This document shows positions 25,001 to 33,497 of a DNA stretch of 64,000 nt, in pieces. The notes under the pieces were generated by a model. That model was not told the origin of the DNA. It was given only the letters and a program-made list of their open reading frames with translations, and made no database searches. This stretch comes from Phymorhynchus buccinoides (Eukaryota > Mollusca > Gastropoda > Neogastropoda > Raphitomidae). The stretch covers positions 23,402,812 to 23,466,811 of the forward strand of contig CM065695.1 of assembly GCA_017654935.2 (NCBI GenBank). Reading direction: 5' to 3'. Made by a program: the position numbers and the translations under genes. Every line of letters starts with the position of its first letter. Positions within the stretch are counted from its first letter, which is position 1.

Positions 25001-27275
25001 ATTATTATCACTATATCAGAGATGGTGAAGGACTTAGATTAGCTGACCCCCCTGCTGCACACAGCCTGCCAGCAGGACCTCATTTCTCTGTGCAGGCAGG
25101 TCCCCGCCGGGCAGGGCAGGCGTGAGTATTATTATCACTATATCAGAGATGGTGAAGGACTTAGATTAGCTGACCCCCCTGCTGCACACAGCCTGCCAGC
25201 AGGACCTCATTTCTCTGTGCAGGCAGGTCCCTGCCTGGCAGAGCTGGCGTGAGTATCTCTAGCTTTTATTATCACTATGTCAGAGATGATGAAGGATGTA
25301 CATTAGCTGACCCCCCTGCTGCACACAGCCTGCCAGCAGGACCTGATGTCTTTGTGCAGGCAGGTCCCCGCAGGGCAGAGCTGGCGTGAGTATCTTTACC
25401 ATGTAGGCTATGTTACTAGAGATGTTGAAGGACTTAGCTCATGTCGTTGCATTAAAGTCAGCTTGTGCGAAAGCGTTAAGATGTTAGAAACAAATTATGA
25501 AATAGATTGGAGAGATGGGGGTCTGTTCCATGTTATAGATCTCTTTAGTATGAGAAGGGAGTTTTTCAGAAACGTTTGAATGGATTGTAATGAAGGTTTT
25601 TTTCTAAGATAATTGTATCGCCCGATAAAATTCTGGAGACATTAGGATTATAATTTGGATACTTTTTTTCCCCCTGTGATTTCAGATTCATAATTTGTTT
25701 CAAATATCTTTCCACCTTCACAACTGCAAGGTGCTTTTTTAAAACAACACTGTAAAGGAATGTCAGGCAGAGTTGATTTGCTGGTTGATGTTTCCACCAT
25801 GTCAGGGCTTTACAGTTCACGATAATGCTGAGGGCTGGTTTGTATTAGGTATTATTAGGTACTTTATAGTCACAGAGGCATCTGTGAAATTCGGGTTGCT
25901 CCCTTCTGGAGAGGGCGTCGCAGCCAGAGGCGCACCACAGAAGTTTTTGTTTGTTTTTGCATGCGATTTTTGTGTGACTGATGAGGAAGGAAAGGGAGAG
26001 GACCAAATGACAACTTTTTCGTTGCCACTGGGTTTAACGTATGCTAAGTGCATGGGCACTGTTTATCTGTTTATCGTCTCATCCGAAAGACCGTTCAGAC
26101 CGCCTAGTGCAAAGTGAGAGGAAAAATTCCCTGTACCCAGGTTCGAACTCGGGTTTTCTTGACACGAGGCGAACGCGCTACCACTGTGCCACTCTACACT
26201 GTGTTGTTTCAGAGATGTCGTGTCTGTTGTCGTTCTTGGACGAGGACCCCCGAGCCATGACAAACCACTGCCGAGAGATGTTGAGGAAACGGAAGGAGAT
26301 GTGGGAATACGCAGCACAGGTACAACACCTTTTCTTCTCTGTGTGCTACTGCCTAGTTTTGTAAGAACAGGAGTACTTGACCATCTGAATATGGGTCTGT
26401 GTGTGTGTGTTTGAGTTAATGTGTGTTCTACTCTCCAAAGTTTATCTGAACTAACTCGTGTAACGATGTAAGTTGTCTGGATGGTTCTGGATGCGGCTAG
26501 AATGATGACCATTGTTTCTTCTGAACATCTGTTACACCATGTTTCAACAGCTTTAGACCATGCATATTCCACGTGGGGATACCGGAAGGGGTGGGGTGGG
26601 GGTGGGGGTCGGGGCTTTTGTATAAATAGTTCCCCTACCCTCTGGAAGTTCTGTGCTTGTAGCTTCCTCTAACCTGTCCTTCCGACTCATGCCTTTTCCC
26701 TTTTTTTCTGTCATCTACTAGAGTACTGAGGGGGGTTGCGTACCCCTTAAGGCATTGGAAAAAATTGACGCAAGCATGACATAATTTCAATATAATCTAC
26801 GATTTCAGGGGTGGGGGGGTGGGGGGGGGGGGGGTACGCAATGACCCAAGCAACGCGCAGACCTGTTAGTACTCTATCTTTCTTTGTGGCCCATTCTCTT
26901 TCCTTCTTTTCAAAATCTTCCAAATCATTTTCTCCTTTGACCTTCGAAATTAGAATGTGTCAGCTAAATGCAGCTGGGAGACCAGTGAAAACTGAAAACC
27001 GGACACATACGCACCTCAACCATTATGGCCATATGAGTTGAGAACGCAGAAGAAGAAGAAGAAGACATGATGCATGTGTAGGTGTGTATGTGCCTGTGTT
27101 TGTGCAGGTGGCCCCTCCGGAGAGCTTTGGGGAGGTGTACGACTCTCTGATGTTGTCGCCCAACAAGCACTACTTCCTGGTGGTGCTGTTCACCTTCATC
27201 TCCGTCATCTTCATCGTGGGCATCTCCTGCGGCCGCGTCACCAAGCGCGTCAGAGCCGAGGTCAAGAACAAGTGA
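967..27275 (+). CDS. GLG1: GLG1 (Golgi apparatus protein 1 / cysteine-rich FGF receptor / ESL-1), 3' 22 exons
   Basis: Coding exons: 967-1053, 2517-2735, 3953-4198, 4384-4564, 4831-5080, 6061-6182, 6821-6922, 7336-7501, 8771-8920, 9769-9918, 10451-10564, 11827-11915, 15303-15417, 15869-15961, 17074-17145, 20581-20640, 21170-21296, 21846-21988, 22478-22579, 23952-24222, 26213-26319, 27108-27275. All have AG/GT borders, and the phases close to about 1040 residues if an 11-bp insertion in exon 5 is discounted. The protein is a chain of Cys-rich GLG1 repeats (spaced Cys, 'ACxxD', 'CL' motifs), then a membrane span ([18 protein letters not shown]) and a short basic tail ending RAEVKNK. The family is a type I Golgi membrane protein that binds FGFs, E-selectin and TGF-beta precursors. 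The signal peptide and first repeat(s), roughly 150 residues by comparison with the human protein as remembered, lie left of the window. Identity is very secure; exon edges are by eye. Confidence 0.95.
1134..1739. mobile_element. Nonautonomous DNA transposon with CAGACCTGTTT..CC termini (hAT-like), copy 1
   Basis: It starts cagacctgttttccctacgg and ends ggtaacaggtctg, the same inverted termini as the elements at 12474-13260 and 23361-23862. The 151-codon open frame at 1276-1731 is internal and Pro-rich; I recognise no domain in it. No clear target-site duplication is visible. It sits in GLG1 intron 1 of this window. Confidence 0.7.
2823..3073. mobile_element. MITE with CCCTTTCACCGCCA inverted termini, copy 1
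   Basis: The left end is ccctttcaccgccaatgtcg and the right end aatggctggcggcgaaggg, followed by TTAA. It is homologous over its length to 38692-38928. TTAA targets and CCC ends are typical of piggyBac-like elements (inference). It lies in GLG1 intron 2. Confidence 0.8.
3238..3415. mobile_element. MITE with ttcggactataaggc inverted termini
   Basis: The left end is taccatattcttcggactat followed by aaggc; the right end is gccttatagtccgaaaattg followed by acggta, its imperfect reverse complement. About 178 bp, noncoding. Termini of this kind occur widely in animal genomes. It lies in GLG1 intron 2. Confidence 0.8.
3716..3923 (-). mobile_element. MITE with CATGGGTGC inverted termini, copy 1
   Basis: It starts catgggtgctactc and ends gagttgcacccatg, in the opposite orientation to copies at 47319-47694 and 59035-59384. 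The flanks both read tgatgg (3710-3715 and 3924-3929), a possible 6-bp target duplication. It ends about 29 bp before GLG1 exon 3. Confidence 0.85.
4661..4775 (+). pseudogene. Decayed partial copy of GLG1 exon 5 and its upstream intron
   Basis: The stretch starting agcttttatg(t/c)cccatatt occurs at 4661 and again at 4784. After it, 4705-4768 matches the true exon at 4853-4916 (gggtgcatccaggagatg, then a diverged version of the LLEDYLVNP codons). The copy lacks about 25 bases that hold the acceptor and first codons, so it is unlikely to be spliced. It reads as an older duplication of the intron-exon junction. Confidence 0.7.
4831..5080 (+). CDS. GLG1: GLG1 exon 5, frame broken by an 11-bp local duplication
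   Basis: The acceptor is at 4829-4830 and the donor gtaaac starts at 5081. Entering in phase 1 from exon 4, the frame runs through [14 protein letters not shown] and then hits TGA at about 4938-4940. The 11 bases at 4931-4941 repeat those at 4950-4960. Without them the frame continues through a conserved Cys ([13 protein letters not shown]), and the exon becomes 239 bp, exactly what is needed to join exon 4 (phase 1) to exon 6 (phase 0). Either this is an assembly or allele error or this copy of GLG1 is truncated. The 3' part of the exon ([13 protein letters not shown]...) is repeated downstream in a tandem array. Confidence 0.85.
4981..5912 (+). repeat. Tandem array of GLG1 exon 5 3' end plus splice donor, 7 copies of about 140 bp
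   Basis: The motif ccatgcactgtctgatgggc recurs with its ATG at 4997, 5137, 5278, 5433, 5573, 5711 and 5851, giving spacings of 138-141 bp and one of 155 bp. Each unit has about 90 bp of exon 5 sequence (encoding [15 protein letters not shown]), an intact donor gaggtaa(a/g), then intron DNA with a short GA tract and gtgtatactgtgtt. The last copy is internally deleted. The first copy is the natural exon end. Later copies keep the reading frame and the donor but have no convincing acceptor, although copies 2 and 6 carry ttgtag before the exon-like part. Confidence 0.92.
8285..8640. repeat. Two poly-C tracts in a degenerate repeat, GLG1 intron 8
   Basis: C runs broken by few bases at about 8306-8352 and 8496-8540. 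Around them the segments gaaaatccgggtggaaggat ttatctc (8380) and gaaaatccgggtggaaggat ttctcgg (8570) are copies of one another, and a relative (tctggtggaaggatttctct) lies in the hAT-like element at 1634. Frames through this DNA are spurious Pro/Gly runs. Run lengths may be wrong in the assembly. Confidence 0.75.
9106..9307. mobile_element. Foldback element, about 87-bp arms, GLG1 intron 9
   Basis: The arm 9106-9192 (ttgaacaaagggtgaatgct onward) is the near-perfect reverse complement of 9221-9307, with a loop of about 28 bp. The 14-mer atcatttgcatgct occurs at 9093-9106 and 9342-9355, outside the palindrome. The right copy is not directly abutting, so a target duplication is uncertain. Confidence 0.85.
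9650..9715 (+). pseudogene. Partial upstream copy of GLG1 exon 10
   Basis: Bases 9661-9712 (acgaactatgaactgctgaa onward) are nearly identical to 9787-9838 inside exon 10. The copy is preceded by ttttctttgcag, which looks like a usable acceptor, and runs into an in-frame TAG at about 9718. If spliced it would give a truncated protein. No donor follows closely. Confidence 0.75.
10987..11790 (+). repeat. Tandem array of about 104 bp, 8 copies, related to the GLG1 exon 12 acceptor
   Basis: The motif tagaccccttactattttgg recurs at 10987, 11086, 11203, 11312, 11416, 11520, 11624 and 11728, the last five at exact 104-bp spacing. The copies at 11203 and 11312 are preceded by tgtgcagatctc(t/c)gaagg(a/g)tttca. 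This closely matches the true junction at 11822-11848 (gtgcag, then atctcaatgaaggatttcaa), so the unit probably arose from the intron 11/exon 12 boundary. Later copies lost the acceptor through a small deletion (gtgcaaggaaggg). Confidence 0.88.
12293..12409. mobile_element. Short MITE with CTCCTTGACTG termini, TTAA on both sides
   Basis: TTAA at 12289-12292 and 12410-12413 brackets ctccttgactgccgtataat ... acacagtcaagagag. A further related right end (ctggcagtcaagggg then TTAA) is at 13296-13314, on the far side of the hAT-like element, suggesting nested insertion. Confidence 0.7.
12474..13260. mobile_element. hAT-like nonautonomous element, CAGACCTGTTTACC termini, with 7-bp duplication
   Basis: The left end is cagacctgtttaccattccg and the right end attataagggtaaacaggtctg. 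The flanking catgatt occurs at 12467-12473 and 13261-13267, a likely target duplication (7 of the 8 bp expected for hAT). The inside is rich in ttccgg motifs. It lies in GLG1 intron 12. Confidence 0.8.
13540..13620 (+). repeat. LINE/SINE 3' tail-like fragment with (ATT)n
   Basis: gcgctttgagctccctgcaa agggagttaagcgctctata aataaccag then attatt repeats. The small gcgctt hairpin plus ATT tail is a common end of L2/CR1-type retroposons (family knowledge). The body is not recognisable. Confidence 0.5.
14735..14960 (-). mobile_element. Fragment of the composite dispersed repeat
   Basis: It shares cagaaagatagtagatgac, gcagagtcaaagagagtggc agattagagg and gggggaactatttatac with 39380-39510. It lies in GLG1 intron 12. 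Its boundaries are uncertain. Confidence 0.6.
15981..16035. repeat. (GA)n microsatellite in GLG1 intron 14
   Basis: A nearly pure (ga)n run of about 40 bp follows the donor of exon 15869-15961 by about 20 bp, then gtgagtgagtgtg. Confidence 0.9.
16200..16791 (+). repeat. Tandem array of 74 bp, 8 near-identical copies, GLG1 intron 14
   Basis: Units starting tttaaaattttcttcttgtc begin at 16200, 16274, 16348, 16422, 16496, 16570, 16644 and 16718, each exactly 74 bp apart. The only variation I see is tgacacgacc versus tgacatgacc. The uniformity implies recent expansion. It is intronic, with no coding sense. Confidence 0.95.
17300..17605 (+). repeat. Dispersed repeat, copy 1 (ttgacataagctag ... 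tttaagccaggg)
   Basis: It is homologous over about 290 bp to 44405-44690: gttgacataagctaga, ccaaggctacatcaaaatgt, gtcggagtgtggctgc, ggtgcatttgtaccatag, cttcggctgttgggatgatc. It immediately precedes the 39-bp minisatellite in GLG1 intron 15. Confidence 0.85.
17805..20294 (+). repeat. 39-bp minisatellite, about 63 copies, GLG1 intron 15
   Basis: The unit, roughly gtgttgtaggcactgtgtgt followed by attctgtttgaggatagac, repeats for about 2.5 kb with point variants (gatagatgt/gatagacgt, ttctgt/ttgtgt) and one short unit near 18795. Because 39 is divisible by three, several frames stay open on both strands: about 836 and 511 codons on minus and 531 on plus, encoding 13-residue repeats. These are artefacts of period and composition, inside an intron and without codon-level conservation. 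Confidence 0.97.
22824..23036. mobile_element. MITE with CCCCTTCACTGCC-like termini
   Basis: The left end taaccccttcactgccagag and right end gggcagggaaggggttaa are imperfect inverted repeats. The right side has TTAA and the left has ctaa. It resembles the other TTAA-associated elements here. It lies in GLG1 intron 19, next to the hAT-like element at 23361. Confidence 0.65.
23361..23862 (+). mobile_element. hAT-like element with zinc-finger coding remnant, CAGACCTGTTTACC termini
   Basis: Termini are cagacctgtttaccatccc and ataggggtaaacaggtctg. The internal frame 23577-23760 encodes a segment ([17 protein letters not shown], then VFCVLC, then SIAHSG and a spaced His) that resembles the N-terminal C2H2/BED-like finger of hAT-type and ZNF862-like proteins. 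The frame stops before any transposase catalytic domain, so this is a fragment. It lies in GLG1 intron 19. Confidence 0.72.
24146..25396 (+). repeat. Tandem array of GLG1 exon 20 3' end plus donor, 10 copies of 127/137 bp
   Basis: The motif ctgctgcacacagcctgcca starts at 24153, 24280, 24407, 24534, 24671, 24798, 24925, 25052, 25179 and 25316. Spacing is 127 bp, except 137 bp after copies 4 and 9, which share a diagnostic variant (tgcctggcagagctggcg and a ctctagctttt insert). That implies a second-order duplication of a multi-unit block. Each unit carries about 75 bp of exon 20 (encoding [16 protein letters not shown]), a good donor gcgtgagtat and about 50 bp of intron. The first copy is the true exon end, and a good donor remains at the end of every unit. 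Confidence 0.95.
25890..26200 (-). mobile_element. tRNA-derived SINE, minus orientation, just before GLG1 exon 21
   Basis: On the minus strand, from about 26197, there is an A-box-like gtggcacagtggtagcgc and a B-box gagttcgaacctgg, as in a tRNA head. The body shares cgtatgc ... gtctcatccgaa with the element at 53894-54281. The head ends about 13 bp upstream of the exon 21 acceptor at 26211-26212, so the SINE borders the polypyrimidine region of a coding exon. Confidence 0.7.
26575..26760 (+). mobile_element. Fragment of the composite dispersed repeat
   Basis: ataaatagttcccctaccct ctggaagttctgtgcttgta gcttcctctaacc is the reverse complement of the 14877-14935 and 39465-39510 sequences. It is the same orientation as the 26945 monomer, so 26575-27066 may be one interrupted element. 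Confidence 0.6.
26945..27066 (+). mobile_element. Short dispersed repeat with (GAA)n tail, monomer of the satellite at 44815
   Basis: aatgtgtcagctaaatgcag ctgggagaccagtgaaaact ... cattatggccatatgagttg agaacgcagaagaagaagaa. It ends about 40 bp before GLG1 exon 22. Homologous monomers form the tandem array at 44815-46070, and a reverse copy is at 39229-39335. Confidence 0.8.
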
Positions 27276-29407
27276 TGGAGCAGCAGTCAGGAGGGAGCCT
27301 GCGTGAGAAAGGGGAGCCTGTCTGAGAGAGAAAGAAAGAGAGAGAGAGAGAGAGAAGGTGCTGTGTATGTGTATGTCTGTGTCCGTGTTGATTGTTCTGT
27401 TTTTGGAATTACTGTTTGTTTTTGTGTCTGCTTCTGTTTGGGGTCAGACTGTTTGGAATTACTGTATAATTGTTTGGTGGTTTGTTTTCTTCACGTTATA
27501 TATTTACGCAAATGCAGTTTATGTTTTATGTTAATGGGCTGCTTGGAACAATACCTGTTTGTTTATTTTTTATTTTTTGTGTGAATATGGTGGTAACTTT
27601 TAGTTTCTTGGGTTGAAACGCAGAAGTAAACAACATCTGAAATTTATTTTCTGTGTGTGTGTGTGTGTGTGTGCTTGTTGAATCAAATTGTGATACATTC
27701 AAAGCATATGCATTGCTCTTTTTATTGTTGCGCTGTTGGAGGTTTCATTTGTTCTTGTGTTACTTAAAGAAATCATACAGGGTGTGTTGCACTTTAATGC
27801 AAGACTGGGTTATCAAAAAAAACCTAGGGTCACCAACAAGCAATGCTAGATCAAAAGAACAAATTTTGAAGCATAGCTTTCCCTTGAAAATGTGAGGATG
27901 GTGTGAAGTGGGCAAGTAAGAATGCGTGCGTGAAAGTGAGACAGCCTCATTCCGGACTGAATGGAGATTTAAAATTTCTAACCTTTCTTGAACTTTTATC
28001 TTCATTCTAGAAATACTTATTTTTGTTCTGTTCTCTTTTGCATAGATGTGTGAGTTTAAAATTTTTTTTTTTTTTTTTTTTCTTGTTCTTGCCCCTTGTA
28101 TTCTACGTATGTGGTTCTGTATTCGCGTATGGTGGTTCTGTATTCTCATATTTGGTTCATTCTTTGGAAACGGAGTCCAGATGTGTTGCATGGAGGCTAA
28201 TACTGGGTCCCAGTATTGCTGACGTAATCTTTTCTCCTTGTCGGTCACTTTTGCAGGAAATTTAATTTTGAAATTGGCTGGTGATGAAAGGGTTAACTGT
28301 TTGTTAATGCCTCAGAGGCTGGTGAAAAAATATAAAGCAGCTTCAAATCATACTGCCCTAACTCACTAACTGGTACTCCTTTCCAGAGAATGACCCTTTT
28401 GTTTTCCAGATGAATAATTCGAGTGAAGAAACATGCAAGTTGTTGGATTTTCTATTAAAAAAATTGTTCTGTTTCTCCAGTCCTAAATTTGAAATATATA
28501 TTAGGTTTAGAAATTATTTCAGATATGTTTAACACTTTGCTGTAGTGTACACTGTTGTCAGAATATTGTACACATTGGTAGACAGAACATTTGATTTCTA
28601 ACGTAAAAGGAGAGATATTCATTGGGATGGGAATGGTAATGAATGCTTTTCAGTCCAAGGCCTGGCATGAGAACTCTTAACAATTTAACTGCTGGGGCAA
28701 GCACATGTACAGAAATCAAAGTGCCATCTGTTGTTACATATGAAGCATACAAGATTGTACAGGAATACATGTAAGTGACACCTAGGTTAACTTGAAAAGC
28801 ATGCAATCTGTTATTAATGTTCTGTGTGTAGGGGATGGCTTCTTTCTTGTAAACGATACTCATGATGAGATTCTGCTTTCCAAAGTGTTTATTGTATCAA
28901 AAGCAAATGGCCAAGCAATTAAGAATTGGAAGGGGAGGGATTTATGAGCAGCACTGTGAATGGTGTGCATTTGATGCAGTTGTTCATTTCACGAGGGGTG
29001 TTCATTAAATAATGTGTGAACTCTACCATTAGTAAAGCATATCTTTTTCATGTAAATTATTATTGTAATGTTTTAGTTGATGTGAGAGTATTATGTCATT
29101 AAAAATATGTTGTTATCATTTGTGACCAAGACTAAAAAATAGATGAACAGTTGCGTTTATATAATTATGAAACTTGGTGGTAATTGCGCGGAAGTTGATA
29201 TTGATTTGGAAGATATTTTCTTAGCCCCAAAAATGCATTTCATATCAAGCACCCAATGCTGTTGTTGTGTCGCGGTTCAAACAGAAATTGACTAGATACA
29301 AATATGTCTCAAATCTGTTGCCAACAATTGAAATTCAGTTGCTCTTGCATGTTACAGTTCTTAGCCTTGCCTTCAGATAGAAAGTACAAAATGAATTGGA
29401 AACCGGA
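27276..29407 (+). other. Probable GLG1 3' UTR and downstream DNA
   Basis: It starts at the GLG1 stop, with a GA tract (27337-27355) and a (GT)n at 27652-27674. I did not spot a canonical AATAAA before the gap; an ATTAAA lies near 29004. A TTAA-associated repeat end (gatgaaagggttaac) is at 28284. There is no supported gene, and the exact transcript end cannot be told. Confidence 0.5.
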
Positions 29408-29907
29408 NNNNNNNNNNNNNNNNNNNNNNNNNNNNNNNNNNNNNNNNNNNNNNNNNNNNNNNNNNNNNNNNNNNNNNNNNNNNNNNNNNNNNNNNNNNNN
29501 NNNNNNNNNNNNNNNNNNNNNNNNNNNNNNNNNNNNNNNNNNNNNNNNNNNNNNNNNNNNNNNNNNNNNNNNNNNNNNNNNNNNNNNNNNNNNNNNNNNN
29601 NNNNNNNNNNNNNNNNNNNNNNNNNNNNNNNNNNNNNNNNNNNNNNNNNNNNNNNNNNNNNNNNNNNNNNNNNNNNNNNNNNNNNNNNNNNNNNNNNNNN
29701 NNNNNNNNNNNNNNNNNNNNNNNNNNNNNNNNNNNNNNNNNNNNNNNNNNNNNNNNNNNNNNNNNNNNNNNNNNNNNNNNNNNNNNNNNNNNNNNNNNNN
29801 NNNNNNNNNNNNNNNNNNNNNNNNNNNNNNNNNNNNNNNNNNNNNNNNNNNNNNNNNNNNNNNNNNNNNNNNNNNNNNNNNNNNNNNNNNNNNNNNNNNN
29901 NNNNNNN
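29408..29907. other. Assembly gap, 500 N
   Basis: Exactly 500 undetermined bases, a conventional placeholder, so the true distance is unknown. No gene model crosses it; open frames across it are meaningless. Confidence 0.99.
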
Positions 29908-31247
29908 GCTGTAGATTTTTTTAAATGTCAATTTGTCACATATTTTTTAGTCCCAGACTGCAGCTGGGGGACTTGTCCGTCCGTGCGTGCATACATACGT
30001 GCGGTGTGCGTCCGTCCATTTGGCGGGGTGGTGCATCACTGCTCACAAATAATTACTTATGAAAACTGTGCTGACCTTGACCTTGACCAGGTAAATATCT
30101 TCTTGTGGCCACTGATATATTTCGCATCATTTGACTTAGGATATTCAAACTTGGTATGTGGGTTCTTTGACTTATCATTATAAAGATTGGGTACGGTCAA
30201 GGTCTCCCCTTATAGTTTTTCTTTTTTTAAATATTGTTTTGTTCTTCTTTTTCTTCTTAAATGTTGTTCTTTGCCCGGGGGCTGATGAAGCTCAAGGTCA
30301 GGGTCAAGATCACCATGATTATTGTGACGAGGTAATGGGTTAAAAGGCTAAGTCTCTAGGGAAGACTTTAGAAAATTTGCCTTTAGCCCACTTCTCTAGG
30401 GTATGGGAGATGAGCAACTTTCCCGGCCCCTTTTCATCTAATAAATTTATATTTGTGCCCGGGTTCTGGCTCGTCAGATGGTTGTAAGAAATACAAGTGG
30501 TTGAATTGCTCTAAATGGCAGACAGAGAGAAGTAAGGTTTTACATGAAATTACAAGACTCCCACTCTCATCAGTCTGACCAAAGGGTTCAGGATTATTTG
30601 ACACTTGTATTTTATTTACTCCCAAAATCTGCATAAGATTATGCAACAATAATAATAAAGCAGCTCAATGGCGCCAAAACAAAATATGGATAAAACACAA
30701 TGAAATCCGAAAGGATTCACAAGACTTTTGTCTTTCTATAAGGTTCGCCCCATGCCGGAAGGGTTACTAATTATATTCGGTGTCCGTAGGAAAGTTCAAA
30801 TGATTGGCGCAGTCAGGTAGACTTAGCTGTTTGAAGTTCTGGGCTTGCTCGTCAGGTGAGAGTAGCTCCCAGTCGTTCCTATTACGGCTTCGCGGGATGG
30901 CACGGTTCAGGCGTGGTCTCCTCGCGGATTCTGGGTGCGGGTCGTCTTGGCGGCGATCCCGTCTTGGTGCTTGGTGGAGTCCGGGATGATCGTCCGGCCC
31001 ACGATGCCCTGCTGATAATCACAGGAGAAGGTGGATGTAGATCTCTATGGCTTAGAGACAAGGGGCTTCAGTCGGCAGGGAATTAGTGAATCCCAACCGG
31101 CTTGAAGGCTTCCCTTGTACAATAGCACTACATGTAGTTAATAAATAAACTGAATTTCAGTTAACAAACTGAGATCAGTAAAACATAAAAGGTGATCAAG
31201 ACAACATCACTCTCCATCCAACACCTGGAAAGGAATGGTATCATAAA

Positions 31248-31324
31248 GTGCAAGATTGCGGCCCATAGGTTTCCTACTAAAAATAGTGCAAGATTGCGGC
31301 CCATAGGTTTCCTACTAAAAATAG
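31248..31324 (+). repeat. 39-bp direct duplication
   Basis: gtgcaagattgcggcccata ggtttcctactaaaaatag occurs twice back to back without a visible mismatch. Intergenic, no coding context. Confidence 0.9.
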
Positions 31325-33439
31325 ACAAAAGGGTTAGTAGGCATAAACTCCGGTTCTGGTACCAAAAGTGTTCAAGTCAAAAAACACACACACACAAATA
31401 ATCAGTGCACATAAATAGAACAGAATGTTTACCACTTCTTTTCTATAACATATCTATCTACTCCTTATTCATCATTGAACATAGGATCTAGATCAAAACT
31501 AGAGTCAAACAAACCAGATCTCAATCACCTGCCATCAATAATACTTACTAGTGGGCTTATGATGACTGGTTGTGAGTGTTGCTCTAGCTACGTTTCAGCA
31601 TCTTGTGTGACAACTTTTTCTCACCACTCCAATTATAGCCTTCACTTTCAAACAATGAAAGCCTGCTATTGGTGTATTACAGTCCACACGTCACAATTTG
31701 CTGTTCTAAATGTACTGAACAATCACGCGCCTATTCCATCCTTAGCACATTCCTGACATTCCTAACCTTGTGATTGAAAAGCAAAACCATCTTCAAAGGG
31801 AGATAACCGTGGTTGTCACTTTCTTGTGATGAGACGGTAGAAAGGGGGGGGGGGGTGAAGGGAGATAACCTCGGTAGGGGTTGCATGCCGACCGGGGAGA
31901 AAGAGATAACGCCCTTCCGCGGCGTTCGTTTGAAGCAGCCGGGCAATTAACGTGGCGGCTGGACAGAGAAATGAAAAGGCGAGGGGGGGGGAGGGGAGAA
32001 GGGGGGGGGGGGGGGTGTAGATAAGAAATAAAGAAAGCGGGTCGCGCGGGACACTTACGTCACAATTATAGTTTTTTTTCTACGGGACCAACTGTAAGCA
32101 CTTTTGGTTTAAATGATTTTTTATTGACAAGCAAAACATATACACCAAATAAAATGAACATGAATGACGGCAGCAACAAGCTTAAAGCTTATAGTGTGCC
32201 TACTCAAAATAAGTCACAGATATGGCGGCTGGCAATCACAGACTGAAAAATCACACATTTAAGAAAAATAAACAAAGGTTAATTTTGAACATTAGAAGCA
32301 TAACAAAGTAGCCAAATAGAAAATTGTTCATCTTCTTTGATACCAGAAACAATTTAAACATAAGAGAAAATACAACTTCATGAAGGGCTAGAAAGGAAAA
32401 CGATAAAGATAAGAAAATAGAAATAAGAAATAAGTTGGGGAATATCAAAGTACACGAACAACGAATTTCTAATTACACACTGTGACAAAACATCTATTTT
32501 TTTTTAGTTTCCACAATGCAAGCACTTTTCTTGTGACTTTTCGAGAAGATTCTTTATATTGGTTTCTGGTGATTCCGATCATTGAATAGCCATCAAGGTC
32601 AAGCCGAGAGGGGACTTTGCTGCCGCTCGGCGACACACTTGTTGTACTTAATATAGTTCCGTTTTCAATACAACAAAACCCTAATTTAGCCACGTCATCC
32701 CATATTTCAAACTATTATAATTATGTTCTCTCTGTTTGTCTTTATAAGAAGAAAATAAATCACACTATATCAGATACAAAAAATAATATATGAAAACTGC
32801 TGAGAAAGGCAATGGAATTTTATTTGGTGGGATGGTGATTTTTTTTTGGGGTGGTGGTGGTGAGAAAAGAGCATACATGTATTGGTTAGGAATTAAAAGA
32901 AAAGTGTGAAGTAACATATTTCATATTACGTTTTATTTCTATTTATACGAGGTCCATAAACATGTTATTGTAATGCAATTAACATGTGTTTGTTTCTATA
33001 AGAAAGAAAGAAAGAGACAGACAGACAGAAAGAACAACAAAACTCACCGCTGTTCTTCGCCGCTATTGTCAGTTAGAATCTGATCATCATCATGGGCAGT
33101 GGCATGCCACGTTAGTGACGTTACGACAAATCAACGGTCTAATCACACAGTAACGGGCAGCAGCGAAGTTGCCAGTCTTCACCGTCACTCGCTCGCTGAA
33201 CTCTGTGGCTTGTGTTTCGTCATGCTTGTTTTCCCCCTTATTTTTCAAACGGCTTTGTTTTTCATTGGCTAACATTAGCCTTGCGTTTTGGATCAATAAT
33301 AAAGCGAGAGCTGTACTGACAATTAGACGTAAAAGACTTTATTCAGTAATGGAAAGAAATCAAGATAGGCCTAGAAGATTTTGTGAAGGACTATTATCAT
33401 CTATATGACTTAAACAAGGGAGCATTTGCACTGAGTCTT

Positions 33440-33497
33440 AAGGGCCAGCCACACGTCAGCTAAAATCGTACGACTGTACGATACGATTCGATACGAG
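33440..33497. mobile_element. Half copy of the GGCCAGCCAC foldback family
   Basis: gggccagccacacgtcagct then aaaatcgtacgactgtacga matches the left arm of 51949-52102 but has no second arm nearby. It is probably a truncated element. Intergenic. Confidence 0.65.

Noticed and set aside
29304..29931. Open frames across 29408-29907 and 54908-55407
   Set aside because: They consist of N; they are assembly gaps.
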